A DNA stretch of 64,000 bases from Streptomyces liliiviolaceus (lineage in GTDB: Bacteria; Actinomycetota; Actinomycetes; Streptomycetales; Streptomycetaceae): the NCBI RefSeq assembly GCF_018070025.1, contig NZ_JAGPYQ010000002.1, positions 1,860,001 through 1,924,000 on the forward strand, written 5' to 3'. A program made the translations under genes and the position numbers. This document shows positions 1 through 8,218 of this stretch, piece after piece (within the stretch, counting starts at the first letter, position 1; each line of letters starts with the position of its first letter). Below the pieces are notes generated by a model. That model searched no databases and had not been told where the DNA came from. It was given only the letters and a program-made list of their open reading frames with translations.

Positions 1-1
1 C

Positions 2-445
2 GCCGCGGGCCACCCCACTGACGCCGGGGCCCATGTCGACCTGGGCCTCGACCGCCTCCAGCAGGCGGACCTGCCCGCTCCCACGACGGTCTCCACGGTG
101 CCGGTGCCGGTGCCGGTGTCGGCCGGTTCGCCGCCCGCCGTCCTGGACGAGGCGCCGCTGCACGTGCTGCGACGCCGTGTCCACCAGGCGGCCTCGGCGG
201 GCCGTCGCGTGCTCGCCTTCCCCGGTGACAGTGCCGCCGACAGCAGGCGTCTGAGCCGGTACGGCTTCGCCTGCGCCGGAGACCTCCTCGGCGAACTCCA
301 CGCCGCTGCCGCCGACCGGTCCCGCGACGTCTTCGGCCGTCTCGTCCCCGCCGACCTCGACCGGTTCGCCCGCGCCTGGCTCGCGGCGGCCCACTACACC
401 GAGGAGGTGGACCGGGCGCTGTGCGCCGCGGCGTGGGGCGCCTGA
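2..445 (+). CDS. 3' end of an unrecognised gene
   Basis: The 5' end lies outside the window; an open frame enters at base 2 and stops at 443-445, showing 147 residues. The visible part starts with a Pro/Val-rich stretch (VPVPVPVSA, encoded by a ccggtg hexamer repeat near 98-118) and continues into an Ala/Arg/Leu-rich helical region ending in CAAAWGA. No catalytic motif, membrane segment or metal ligand is visible, so I assign no function. Codon use (G/C third positions) is like that of the neighbours, which supports a real coding frame. It converges on the PLP enzyme that follows, with 28 bases between the stops. Confidence 0.6.
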   Translation, partial: AAGHPTDAGAHVDLGLDRLQQADLPAPTTVSTVPVPVPVSAGSPPAVLDEAPLHVLRRRVHQAASAGRRVLAFPGDSAADSRRLSRYGFACAGDLLGELHAAAADRSRDVFGRLVPADLDRFARAWLAAAHYTEEVDRALCAAAWGA

Positions 446-473
446 CGAGATCCGGGCGGCCGGGACGGGCCCT

Positions 474-1679
474 TCAGCGTGTCAGGAACTCGGCCAGGCC
501 CGTCAGGAGCCGTTCGATGTCCTCGGCGCTGTTGTAGGGGGCGAGGCCGATCCGGAGGCCGCCGGTGTCGCCGAGACCGAGTCGACGGGAGGCCTCGATC
601 GCGTAGAAGGACCCCGCCGGAGCGTGGACGTCGCGCTCCGCGAGGAAGCTGTACGCCTCCGCCGCCGGCCGGCTCTCGAAGGTGAGCAGCACGGTGGGCG
701 TGCGGTCGGCCGCCCTGGAGTGGAGCTGGACTCCCGGGAGGGCGGCCAGCCCCTTGTCGAGTTGTGTCCGCAGGGTCTGCTCGTGTGCTTCGAGTGCCGT
801 GAAGGCCGAGGCGAGGCGCTGCCGCCGCGTCCCGGTGGCGCCCGTGTCCAGGCCGGCGAGGAAGTCGACGGCCGCCTCCGTGCCCGCGAGGAACTCGTAG
901 GGCAGGGTGCCCAGTTCGAAGCGTTCGGGGACCACATCGGTGGAGGGCAGGAGCTTGTCGGGCGAAAGCGTCTCCAGCAGCTCGGGCCGGGCCGCGAGCA
1001 CTCCGTGGTGGGGGCCGAAGAACTTGTACGGGGAACAGACGAAAAAGTCCGCGCCCAACTCCTCCAGGTCGACCAGCCCGTGGGCGGCGTGGTGGACGCC
1101 GTCGACGTAGGTGAGCGCTCCCACCTCGTGTGCCAGGCCGCAGATCTCCGCGATCGGAGGGCGGGTGCCGATCAGGTTGGAGGCGGCGGTGACGGCCACC
1201 AGCCGGGTCCGCGGGGACAGGACGGCGCGGATGTCGTCGGCGGTCAGCTCCCCGGTGGCGGGATCGAAGTCGGCCCAGCGCACGGTGGCACCGGCCTGTT
1301 CGGCGGCCTGGACCCAGGGGCGGATGTTGGCGTCGTGGTCGAGCCGGGTGACGACCACCTCGTCGCCGGGCGACCACGCCTTGGCGAGGGTGCGGGAGAA
1401 CTCGTAGGTGAGCTGGGTGGCGCTGCGGCCGAAGACGATCCCGTCCGGCTGCGCTCCCAGAAGGTCGGCCAGGGCCTGCCGGGTCCTGGTGACGATGGCC
1501 TCGGCGTTGCGCTCCCCCGGCGTCATCCGGCCCCGGATCGACAGCGGCTGCCCCATCGCGTCGGCGATCGCCCGGATGACGGGCTGCGGGACCTGGGTGC
1601 CGCCGGGGCCGTCGAAGTGGGCGATCCCTGCGCTCAGCGCCGGGAACTCGGCGCGGAGGGCGGTGATGTCGTACGTCAC
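474..1679 (-). CDS. cysteine desulfurase-like PLP-dependent protein without a catalytic cysteine
   Basis: A 401-residue fold-type I aminotransferase class V protein. The start is the GTG at 1679-1677, with AGGAG about six bases upstream. The PLP-binding Lys is in SPYKFFGPHHG, and YVDGVHHAAH carries the Asp that contacts the pyridine ring; AIADAMGQPLSIRG marks the N-terminal arm. In true SufS/IscS enzymes a mobile loop near the C-terminus carries the persulfide Cys; here that region reads APAGSFYAIE and has no Cys. This is the pattern of the desulfurase-like subfamily that has the fold but an unproven activity. The gene stands alone on the minus strand, divergent from the DUF2975 gene. Sulfur-transfer activity should not be assumed; a lyase or related PLP reaction is as likely. 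Confidence 0.85.
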   Translation of the reverse strand: MTYDITALRAEFPALSAGIAHFDGPGGTQVPQPVIRAIADAMGQPLSIRGRMTPGERNAEAIVTRTRQALADLLGAQPDGIVFGRSATQLTYEFSRTLAKAWSPGDEVVVTRLDHDANIRPWVQAAEQAGATVRWADFDPATGELTADDIRAVLSPRTRLVAVTAASNLIGTRPPIAEICGLAHEVGALTYVDGVHHAAHGLVDLEELGADFFVCSPYKFFGPHHGVLAARPELLETLSPDKLLPSTDVVPERFELGTLPYEFLAGTEAAVDFLAGLDTGATGTRRQRLASAFTALEAHEQTLRTQLDKGLAALPGVQLHSRAADRTPTVLLTFESRPAAEAYSFLAERDVHAPAGSFYAIEASRRLGLGDTGGLRIGLAPYNSAEDIERLLTGLAEFLTR

Positions 1680-1816
1680 GAATGCTCCTGTCGGTGCTGT
1701 GCCGGGCCAACCGGCTGTGCTGTGGGCCGGCCCTGCCCATCGGGTCCGGCCGCCCTTGCATCGTGATCGTTCGCCCCGCCCGCCACAAGGGGCCCCTCCG
1801 GAGCCGAATCCAGGAG

Positions 1817-1856
1817 ATCGATTGATTTTCGATCGATACCAATCGATAATCGATAC
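1817..1856 (+). promoter_or_regulatory. leaderless promoter built from ATCGAT repeats
   Basis: TTGATT at 1822-1827 and GATAAT at 1845-1850 are 17 bases apart, a near-consensus housekeeping promoter. The -10 ends only six bases before the ATG at 1857 and no Shine-Dalgarno is present, so the mRNA is probably leaderless. ATCGAT occurs four times (1817, 1832, 1842, 1849), covering the spacer and -10. The small Cro-type protein encoded two genes on is the obvious candidate to bind it; that is inference. Confidence 0.7.
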
Positions 1857-2354
1857 ATGCATCAACTCTTCATTGCCGTACTCCGGGTCGGCATCCTCAC
1901 GACGGTCGCGGTCGGGCTCTTCGGCCAGATCGTGGTCATTCCGACGACGGCGGCCGATGAGGTCGAGCGTTTCCCGCCGTACGCCCCCTTCGCCACGCCC
2001 TATGTGACGCTGGCGATCATCGGCGTCGCCTGTGTCCAGGTCGCCCTCTTCGCGGTGTGGATGCTGCTCGACATGATCCAGCGCGACGCGATCTTCACGG
2101 CGCTGGCCTTCCGCTGGGTCGACATCGTCATCGAAGCCTCGGTCGTGGCGACGCTCTTGGCCGGCGGAGTCGCCGTTCATATCCTCCTGGCCGACATTCC
2201 CTCTCCGGACGACGGCATGGAACTGCTCGGAGTCCTGGGGGCCACGGTCACGGCCGTCGCCGTGGGAGCGGCGTTCGCGATGCTCACCGTCATCATGCGG
2301 GGGCTCCTGCGCAAGGCGACGGACCTGGAGACCGAGATCGCAGCGGTCGTCTGA
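1857..2354 (+). CDS. DUF2975 family membrane protein
   Basis: A 165-residue protein with four predicted membrane helices (roughly residues 8-28, 47-72, 86-108 and 121-146) and few charged residues between them. The size and the pairing with a small Cro/CI-type regulator fit the DUF2975 family, whose biochemical role is not known. The ATG at 1857 lies six bases after a good -10, and no ribosome binding site precedes it. The stop overlaps the next start by one base (TGATG at 2352-2356), so the two products should be made together. A membrane partner that signals to, or sequesters, the regulator is an attractive guess without proof here. Confidence 0.85.
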   Translation: MHQLFIAVLRVGILTTVAVGLFGQIVVIPTTAADEVERFPPYAPFATPYVTLAIIGVACVQVALFAVWMLLDMIQRDAIFTALAFRWVDIVIEASVVATLLAGGVAVHILLADIPSPDDGMELLGVLGATVTAVAVGAAFAMLTVIMRGLLRKATDLETEIAAVV

Positions 2355-2581
2355 TGGCAATCATCGTCGACCTCGACGTCCAGTTGGCCCGGCACAATCT
2401 GTCGGTCGGTGAGTTCGCCGCCGCCGTCGGCATCACGCCCGCGAACATCGCCGTGCTCAAGAACGGCCGCGCGAAGGCGGTGCGGTTCACGACCCTCGAC
2501 GCGATCTGCCGCACGCTCGACTGCCAGCCCGGTGATGTGCTCCGTTGGGTGCCCGACGACGACACGGACGATCAGATGTGA
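2354..2581 (+). CDS. small Cro/CI (YozG-like) HTH regulator
   Basis: A 75-residue protein that is almost entirely one helix-turn-helix domain: LSVGEFAAAVGITPANIAVL (about residues 16-35) is helix 2-turn-helix 3, followed by the family tail RTLDCQPGDVLRWVPDD. This single-domain type is regularly found next to DUF2975 membrane proteins. It starts inside the stop region of that gene (one-base overlap), so it is translationally coupled. It probably binds the ATCGAT-rich promoter at 1817-1856 and regulates its own operon; the binding is inferred from position and repeat structure. Confidence 0.9.
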   Translation: MAIIVDLDVQLARHNLSVGEFAAAVGITPANIAVLKNGRAKAVRFTTLDAICRTLDCQPGDVLRWVPDDDTDDQM

Positions 2582-2695
2582 TCCGCGCCGGTCCGCGCGA
2601 ACGCGAACCTTGTGCGTTCCCCGTGCGTTGTCCTTGAAGGCCGCTCCCTGTCGGCCGGACCGCGTTCGGTCGGAGCCGGGTGAGGAGGGCAGGCC

Positions 2696-3187
2696 ATGGC
2701 AGAGCGGGTTCGCGCGACCTCGTCCCCCGCCGGACACCGGGCTCCCGTCACCGGCGTACTGCTGGCGGCGCTGTTCACCCTCCTCGGCGTACTCGGCCTG
2801 CAGGGCAACCCCGCCGCGGCCTCCAACGACGCACTGACATCGGCCACGGCCGCCGCACACCACAGCCAGGAACCCGGACCGGCTCCCGCATCGACATCGA
2901 CATCGGCTCCGGCTCCGGCTCCGGCTCCGGCGAAAGCGCAGGCCGACACCCGCACCGGCGTCGACGGCTCCTGCACCACAACCTGCGGTCAGCCGCCCCG
3001 CGCGGGCCGGGTCACCGCGGGCGAATGGCACGCGCCGCCTCCCGGCGGGGTGTCGGCCCCGCCCGGTCTCGTGGTCCCGCTGCCGGAACCAGGGCTGTCA
3101 CCGCCGACCGCACTGGGCGCCTTCGCCCCCTCGCAGCACACCACTCAGCACAGCGGGCGCGGCCCGCCGCCTCCAGCCGGCATCTGA
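2696..3187 (+). CDS. small membrane-anchored or secreted Pro/Ala-rich protein, unknown function
   Basis: A 163-residue protein starting at an ATG with GAGGAGGG seven bases upstream. Residues 18-40 are one hydrophobic helix (TGVLLAALFTLLGVLGL) ending in an AAAS-type motif that could be a signal peptidase site. The rest is predicted disordered and rich in Pro, Ala and Ser/Thr, with a simple repeat at 2889-2930 (catcga then ggctcc units). A CTTTC pentad with two Cys lies near residue 94. No domain is recognised. It lies 70 bases upstream of secDF on the same strand, with a strong hairpin between, so co-transcription is uncertain. Confidence 0.6.
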   Translation: MAERVRATSSPAGHRAPVTGVLLAALFTLLGVLGLQGNPAAASNDALTSATAAAHHSQEPGPAPASTSTSAPAPAPAPAKAQADTRTGVDGSCTTTCGQPPRAGRVTAGEWHAPPPGGVSAPPGLVVPLPEPGLSPPTALGAFAPSQHTTQHSGRGPPPPAGI

Positions 3188-3213
3188 CGTCACCCAGTCG
3201 ACAGTCGATCTCC

Positions 3214-3238
3214 ACCGCGCCCCTTTCCGGGGTGCGGT
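3214..3238 (+). terminator. 10-bp hairpin in front of secDF
   Basis: ACCGCGCCCC pairs with GGGGTGCGGT around a TTTCC loop, with one G-T pair. It ends ten bases before the GGAGG of secDF. It could terminate the upstream small gene or act as a 5' structure on the secDF message. No U-tract follows, as is usual for Streptomyces terminators. Confidence 0.5.
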
Positions 3239-3257
3239 ATGCCTGTTGGAGGCACCC

Positions 3258-5546
3258 TTGACGCGCGCCATCCGCGTGCGGGCGTTCTTCGCCCTGACCG
3301 TTCTCGCCCTGTCGCTCTACATCACCCTGACCGTCCCGGTCCGCCTCGGGCTCGACCTGCGCGGCGGAACCCAGATCGTCCTGGAGACCCGCGACTCCCC
3401 CACCGCCGAAGCCGACTCCGAGGCCACCGACCGCACTCTGGAGGTACTGCGCCGGCGCATCGACGCGCTCGGCGTCTCCGAGCCCACCATCGCCCGTTCC
3501 GGGGACAACCGGATCATCGTCGAGCTGCCCGGGGTCCAGGACCCGCGCGAAGCCGCGGACGTCCTCGGCCGCACCGCCCAACTGACCTTCCACCCCGTCC
3601 TCGGCACGGATCCAGGCACGAAAACCGACGCGAAGACCGGCACAGGTTCCGGCACGGTCGACTCCGACGAGTCCGGTCACCCCGTGCGGCTCGGCCCGTC
3701 CGCGCTCACGGGCGCGGACGTCGACAGCGCGGAGGCGCGTATCGATCCGCAGACCGGCGCCGGTTGGTTCGTCGGCATCGAGTTCAGGGGTGCGGGCGAC
3801 GCCTGGGCCGAGCTGACCGGCAAGGCAGCGTGCCATCCGGCCGGCGACCCGGCCCGCCGCGTGGCCATCGTCCTGGACGACGAGGTCATCTCCTCCCCGC
3901 AGGTCAACTCGTCCGTGGCCTGTCGTACGGGCATCGCCGGCGGGTCCACCCAGATCACCGGTTCGTTCAGCCGGGAGGAAGCCCGCGAACTGGGCCTGCT
4001 CATCAACGGCGGGGCCCTGCCGGTACCGGTCGAGACCGTCGAACAGCGCACCGTCGGCCCCACCCTGGGCGCCGCGGCCATCGAGGCCAGCGCTTGGGCC
4101 GCCGCCATCGGCACGGCGCTGACCTCGCTGTTCATCATCGCCGTCTACCGCCTCCTCGGAGCCCTCGCCGCCGTGGCCCTGGCCTGTTACGGGGTCGTCT
4201 CCTACGCGGCCCTGGTCGCGCTCGGCGCCACGCTCACGCTCCCGGGGCTCGCGGGGTTCGTCCTGGCCATCGGTATGGCCGTGGACGCAAACGTGCTCGT
4301 CTTCGAACGGGCCCGTGAGGAGTACGCGGCGCGCCGCAAGGGCCTGCGCTCGGCCCTGACCGCGGGATTCCGCAATGCCTTCAGTGCCATCGCCGACTCC
4401 AACATCACGACGCTCATCGCCGCCGGACTGCTCTTCCTCCTCGCTTCCGGACCGGTGCGGGGCTTCGGCGTCACTCTGGGCATCGGCGTCCTCGCCTCGA
4501 TGCTCAGCGCCCTGGTCATCACCCGGGTCCTCGCCGACCACGCGGTCGCCCGGCGATCCGTACGACGCCGTCCGCACCTCACCGGCATCGCGGACACCGG
4601 GAAGGTCCGCGACTGGCTCACCCGCCGCGACCCGGACCTGATGCGGCACGGGCGCACCTGGCTGGCGGGATCCGCCGTCGCCCTCGTCCTGGCCACCTCG
4701 GGCATCGCGGTCAGGGGGCTGGACTTCGGCGTCGAGTTCACCGGCGGACGGCTCATGGAGTACTCCGCCTCCGCCCCGGTCGACGCCGACCGCGCCCGGG
4801 AGGCCCTGGCCGACGCGGGTATGCCCGGTGCCGTCGTGCAGACCTCCGGCGACGGCGATCTCAGCGTACGCACCGATCAGCTGACCAATGCCGAGGCGGC
4901 GAAGGTGGACAAGGCGGTCGGCGAGCTGGCGGGCGGTGCCGAGAAGGTCCGTGACGAGCTGATCGGTCCCAGCCTCGGGGACGAGCTACGCCGTGGGGCC
5001 CTCATCGCCCTCGCCACGGCCCTGGCCGCGCAACTGCTGTATCTCGCGGTCCGCTTCCGGTGGGCCTTCGGGGCGTCCGCGGTCGCGGCGATGGTCCACG
5101 ACACCCTGATCCTCATCGGTGTCTTCGCCTGGCTCGGCAAACCGGTCGACGGAGTCTTCCTCGCCGCACTGCTGACGGTGATCGGTTACTCGGTCAACGA
5201 CTCGGTCGTCGTCTTCGACCGCATCAGAGAACTGTCGGCCGCCAACCGGACCGACGGCCCCGACAGCCCCGACGGAAAACGAAAGAAGGTCCCCTTCCCC
5301 GTGCTCGCCAACACGGCGATCCTGCAGACCCTCCCCCGGACCGTCAACACCGGCATGGGAGCCGTGTTCATCCTCGCCGCCCTCACCCTGCTGGGCGGCG
5401 ACTCCCTGACCGACTTCGCGCTCGCCCTGCTCATCGGCATCGTCGTCGGCACGTACTCCTCGATGTTCACGGCCGCGCCGCTGGCCATCGAACTCCACGG
5501 CCGTGACAGCCCGCCGCCCGGCGCACGAAAACAGGGCTCGCGGTAG
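3258..5546 (+). CDS. secDF: fused protein-export subunit SecDF
   Basis: A 762-residue single-chain SecD-SecF, the proton-driven accessory of the Sec translocon that helps pull proteins to the outside. The TTG at 3258 is chosen because GGAGG (3248-3252) lies five bases before it; an in-frame TTG at 3246 would begin upstream of that site. Family motifs are clear: GLDLRGGTQIVLE (D1), the large P1 region with an Asp/Thr/Lys-rich insert, AIGMAVDANVLVFERAREE in the SecD half, DFGVEFTGGR opening SecF, and GYSVNDSVVVFDRIRE in its membrane part. Twelve membrane helices are expected. Streptomyces usually also has separate secD and secF near ruvB, so this fused copy is probably a paralogue with a specialised role. 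Confidence 0.93.
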   Translation: MTRAIRVRAFFALTVLALSLYITLTVPVRLGLDLRGGTQIVLETRDSPTAEADSEATDRTLEVLRRRIDALGVSEPTIARSGDNRIIVELPGVQDPREAADVLGRTAQLTFHPVLGTDPGTKTDAKTGTGSGTVDSDESGHPVRLGPSALTGADVDSAEARIDPQTGAGWFVGIEFRGAGDAWAELTGKAACHPAGDPARRVAIVLDDEVISSPQVNSSVACRTGIAGGSTQITGSFSREEARELGLLINGGALPVPVETVEQRTVGPTLGAAAIEASAWAAAIGTALTSLFIIAVYRLLGALAAVALACYGVVSYAALVALGATLTLPGLAGFVLAIGMAVDANVLVFERAREEYAARRKGLRSALTAGFRNAFSAIADSNITTLIAAGLLFLLASGPVRGFGVTLGIGVLASMLSALVITRVLADHAVARRSVRRRPHLTGIADTGKVRDWLTRRDPDLMRHGRTWLAGSAVALVLATSGIAVRGLDFGVEFTGGRLMEYSASAPVDADRAREALADAGMPGAVVQTSGDGDLSVRTDQLTNAEAAKVDKAVGELAGGAEKVRDELIGPSLGDELRRGALIALATALAAQLLYLAVRFRWAFGASAVAAMVHDTLILIGVFAWLGKPVDGVFLAALLTVIGYSVNDSVVVFDRIRELSAANRTDGPDSPDGKRKKVPFPVLANTAILQTLPRTVNTGMGAVFILAALTLLGGDSLTDFALALLIGIVVGTYSSMFTAAPLAIELHGRDSPPPGARKQGSR

Positions 5547-5622
5547 GAGCCGGGGCGAGCGGTGCCACTGCTATCGTCCTGGCCCACCGAAACGGGCGGG
5601 CGGGACGAAGGAGTACTGCACC

Positions 5623-6885
5623 ATGCGAGTCCTCTTGGTCGGAGCAGGGGGCGTCGGCACCGCGATCACCAGGATCGCGGCCCGCCGCCCCTTCTTCGAG
5701 CACATGGTGGTCGCCGACTACGACCTCGCGCGGGCGCAGGCGGCGGTCACGGCACTCGGTGAGGACGGGCACCGGTTCGCGGCGGTGCGGCTCGACGCCT
5801 CGGACACCGACGGCGTACGGGGCGCGCTCGCCGAGCACCGCTGCGATGTCCTGCTCAACGCCACCGATCCGCGTTTCGTGCTGTCGCTCTTCGACGCGGC
5901 GCTCGCCCGGGGCGCCCACTACCTGGACATGGCGATGTCCCTCTCCCGGCCCCACCCGACGCGCCCCTACGAGGAGTGCGGCGTCAAGCTGGGCGACGCG
6001 CAGTTCGAGCGGTCCGCCGAGTGGGAGGCGGCGGACCGGCTCGCGCTGGTCGGCATGGGCGTGGAGCCAGGCCTGTCCGACGTGTTCGCCCGCTACGCCG
6101 CCGACGTCCTCTTCGACGAGATCGAGGAGATCGGCGTCCGCGACGGCGCGAACCTGGTCGTGGACGGCCACGACTTCGCCCCGTCCTTCAGCATCTGGAC
6201 GACGATCGAGGAGTGCCTCAACCCGCCGGTCGTCTACGAGGCGGACCGGGGCTGGTTCACCACACCGCCGTTCAGCGAGCCGGAGGTCTTCGACTTCCCG
6301 GAGGGCATCGGTCCGGTGGAGTGCGTCAACGTCGAGCACGAGGAAGTCCTGCTGATCCCCAGGTGGTTGAAGGCCGGGCGGGTCACCTTCAAGTACGGTC
6401 TCGGCGACGAGTTCATCGGTGTCCTGCGGACCCTGCACAAGCTGGGCCTGGACCGCACCGAGCCGGTCACCGTGGACGGTGGAGGGGGCAGGGTCGCGGT
6501 CTCCCCGCGGGACGTCGTCGCCGCCTGCCTCCCCGATCCGGCCGGCCTCGGCGACAGCATGCACGGCAAGACGTGCGCCGGTACGTGGGTCAGGGGCACC
6601 AAGGACGGCCGGTCACGGGAGGTCTACCTCTACCACGTGGTCGACAACCAGTGGTCGATGCGTGAGTACGGCTCCCAGGCCGTGGTCTGGCAGACCGCCG
6701 TCAACCCCGTGGCGGCCCTCGAACTCATCGCGTCCGGCGCCTGGCACGGCAGCGGAGTGCTCGGCCCCGAGGCGATGCCTCCCCGGCCGTTCCTCGACCT
6801 GCTCACGGAGTACGGGTCGCCGTGGGGCATGCGGGAGGAGAACCCACCTGCGAGCGGACCCGTGTCCGGACCGAAATCTCCGTGA
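5623..6885 (+). CDS. saccharopine dehydrogenase-family oxidoreductase
   Basis: A 420-residue protein starting at the ATG after GAAGGAG. The N-terminus is a Rossmann dinucleotide site (VLLVGAGGVGTAITRIAARR) followed by VVADYDLARA, whose acidic residue after strand 2 suggests NAD rather than NADP. The size and the central VGMGVEPGLSD motif match the saccharopine dehydrogenase / homospermidine synthase-like superfamily. The substrate cannot be read from the sequence: the aminoadipate branch of lysine metabolism, polyamine or carboxyamino-acid formation are all possible. A -10-like TATCGT at 5570 lies about 50 bases upstream, so the gene probably has its own promoter. Confidence 0.85.
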   Translation: MRVLLVGAGGVGTAITRIAARRPFFEHMVVADYDLARAQAAVTALGEDGHRFAAVRLDASDTDGVRGALAEHRCDVLLNATDPRFVLSLFDAALARGAHYLDMAMSLSRPHPTRPYEECGVKLGDAQFERSAEWEAADRLALVGMGVEPGLSDVFARYAADVLFDEIEEIGVRDGANLVVDGHDFAPSFSIWTTIEECLNPPVVYEADRGWFTTPPFSEPEVFDFPEGIGPVECVNVEHEEVLLIPRWLKAGRVTFKYGLGDEFIGVLRTLHKLGLDRTEPVTVDGGGGRVAVSPRDVVAACLPDPAGLGDSMHGKTCAGTWVRGTKDGRSREVYLYHVVDNQWSMREYGSQAVVWQTAVNPVAALELIASGAWHGSGVLGPEAMPPRPFLDLLTEYGSPWGMREENPPASGPVSGPKSP

Positions 6886-6903
6886 AGCCTGGCCGGCTCG
6901 ACG

Positions 6904-7533
6904 TCACACGCCCCGTTCGGCTTCCCGGGCCGCCCGTTCCAGTCGGCTCCGGTACTCCTCCCACCACGCCGTATCGCCCGGCGCCACACTGCCGTTGGTC
7001 TTGTCCATCCCGACCGAGCCGTCCATGAGTTCGCGGACGATGTCGGCATGGCCGGCGTGCCGGTGTGTGTCGGCGATCACGCGTACGACGGCGTGGTGCA
7101 GGGTCACCTCGTTCCGCTCACTCGGCCACCACGGCACCCGGCCGACCGTGTCCAGGGCGAGCGCGTCGATCGTTGCGTCCGCGTGCGCCCAGGCCCTGCG
7201 GTAGAGGCCCACGATGTGCTCGCGTGACTCGTCTGCGGTGGCCCACATGTCCGCATTGGCCTCGGCGCCGTCCTCCAGCCAGGGCTGCGCCTCGCCGGAC
7301 GGCCGTCCGAAGGTGTCGCCGAGGTAGCCCAGCTCCACCCCGGCCGTGTGTTTGACGAGGCCCAGGAGGTTGGTTCCGGTCGGTGTCGACGGGCGGCGGA
7401 TGTCGTACTCCGAGAGCCCTTCGAGCTTCCACAGCAGGGCATCGCGGGCGGACTGCAGGTAGAAGCGCAGGTCGGCCTTGGGAGCGGCCTCGGGATCGGT
7501 CTCGTGGCCGGTGCGGGGATCCGATGTGTTCAT
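6904..7533 (-). CDS. DinB-fold (DUF664) putative metal-dependent thiol transferase
   Basis: A 209-residue four-helix-bundle protein. Putative metal ligands are the His in LVKHTAGVELGYLGD and the pair in DTHRHAGHADIVREL, the HxxxH arrangement of DinB/YfiT/mycothiol-dependent enzymes. Actinobacterial members often use mycothiol in detoxification; the substrate here is unknown. The ATG at 7533 overlaps the stop of the upstream TetR gene by four bases (ATGA), so both are one translationally coupled operon. By position it probably belongs to the same response as the divergent FAD monooxygenase. Confidence 0.88.
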   Translation of the reverse strand: MNTSDPRTGHETDPEAAPKADLRFYLQSARDALLWKLEGLSEYDIRRPSTPTGTNLLGLVKHTAGVELGYLGDTFGRPSGEAQPWLEDGAEANADMWATADESREHIVGLYRRAWAHADATIDALALDTVGRVPWWPSERNEVTLHHAVVRVIADTHRHAGHADIVRELMDGSVGMDKTNGSVAPGDTAWWEEYRSRLERAAREAERGV

Positions 7534-8168
7534 GGGGTCGAGTCTCCCGCGCGCACGATGATCGCGGACAGTCCGAACTCGAAGCGCTCGTCGAAGGACC
7601 GCGCGTCGAGGTGGTGGAGGACGCGGTGGAGGGCGGGGTGCGCCGTCCTGGAAACCGCCTTCGCCAGACCGTCGTTCAGGGGGGCGGGGGGTGCCGCCTG
7701 TTCCTCCTGGGTGAGGCCGAGGGCGAGATAGATGATCGTCCACGTGGTCCAGGCGGCGTCCCGGTCGTCGAGACCGCCGTCCAGCAGCGCGGTCACCAGT
7801 GCTTCGGCGAAGGCCAGGGTGTGGGGTTCGGCGGCGTAGGTGCCGACCACGAGCGCCGCGCCGTCGCGGTGGGCGAGCAGGGCGCGGCGGTAGCGGCGGG
7901 CGAGTTCGCGCACGCGTTCGTCCCAGTCGGCCGGCAGCCCGTCGAGCGGGGCCTCGCCGATGACGGCGTCCGCCATCAGCTCCAGCATCCGGGCCTTGGT
8001 CTTCACATGCCAGAGCACGGTGTTCATGCGTACGCCGAGCCGGTCGGCGACGGCCCGGGTGGACAGGGCGTCCAGGCCCTTCTCGTCCAGCAGTTCCAGC
8101 GCGGCCCGGATCACCGTCGCGGGGTCCAGCCGGGGGGCGCGGCCCTCACTCGTTTGCCTATTGGTCAT
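7530..8168 (-). CDS. TetR-family repressor with TetR_C-type ligand domain
   Basis: A 212-residue regulator. The DNA-binding domain is at residues 14-60 (TRAVADRLGVRMNTVLWHVK is the HTH). The C-terminal helical region has the length and LALGLTQEEQ segment of the TetR_C class that senses small aromatic or drug-like ligands. The start codon itself (8166-8168) lies inside a palindromic operator, so the protein very likely shuts off its own message. It diverges from an FAD monooxygenase and is coupled to the DinB gene downstream. Confidence 0.92.
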   Translation of the reverse strand: MTNRQTSEGRAPRLDPATVIRAALELLDEKGLDALSTRAVADRLGVRMNTVLWHVKTKARMLELMADAVIGEAPLDGLPADWDERVRELARRYRRALLAHRDGAALVVGTYAAEPHTLAFAEALVTALLDGGLDDRDAAWTTWTIIYLALGLTQEEQAAPPAPLNDGLAKAVSRTAHPALHRVLHHLDARSFDERFEFGLSAIIVRAGDSTP

Positions 8169-8210
8169 TGACCTAGTTTACTGCGGACACGCTGTTGGTC
8201 AGTGACCTAG
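8161..8210. promoter_or_regulatory. two copies of a TetR operator between tetR and monooxygenase
   Basis: TTGGTCATTGACCTAG (8161-8176) and TTGGTCAGTGACCTAG (8195-8210) differ at one base, the centre of the palindrome GGTCA-N-TGACC. Their starts are 34 bases apart. The first covers the tetR start codon; the second ends eight bases before the monooxygenase ATG and overlaps its ribosome binding site. Both transcripts would be blocked by the divergent TetR protein. Confidence 0.85.
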
Positions 8211-8218
8211 GAGAGTGC

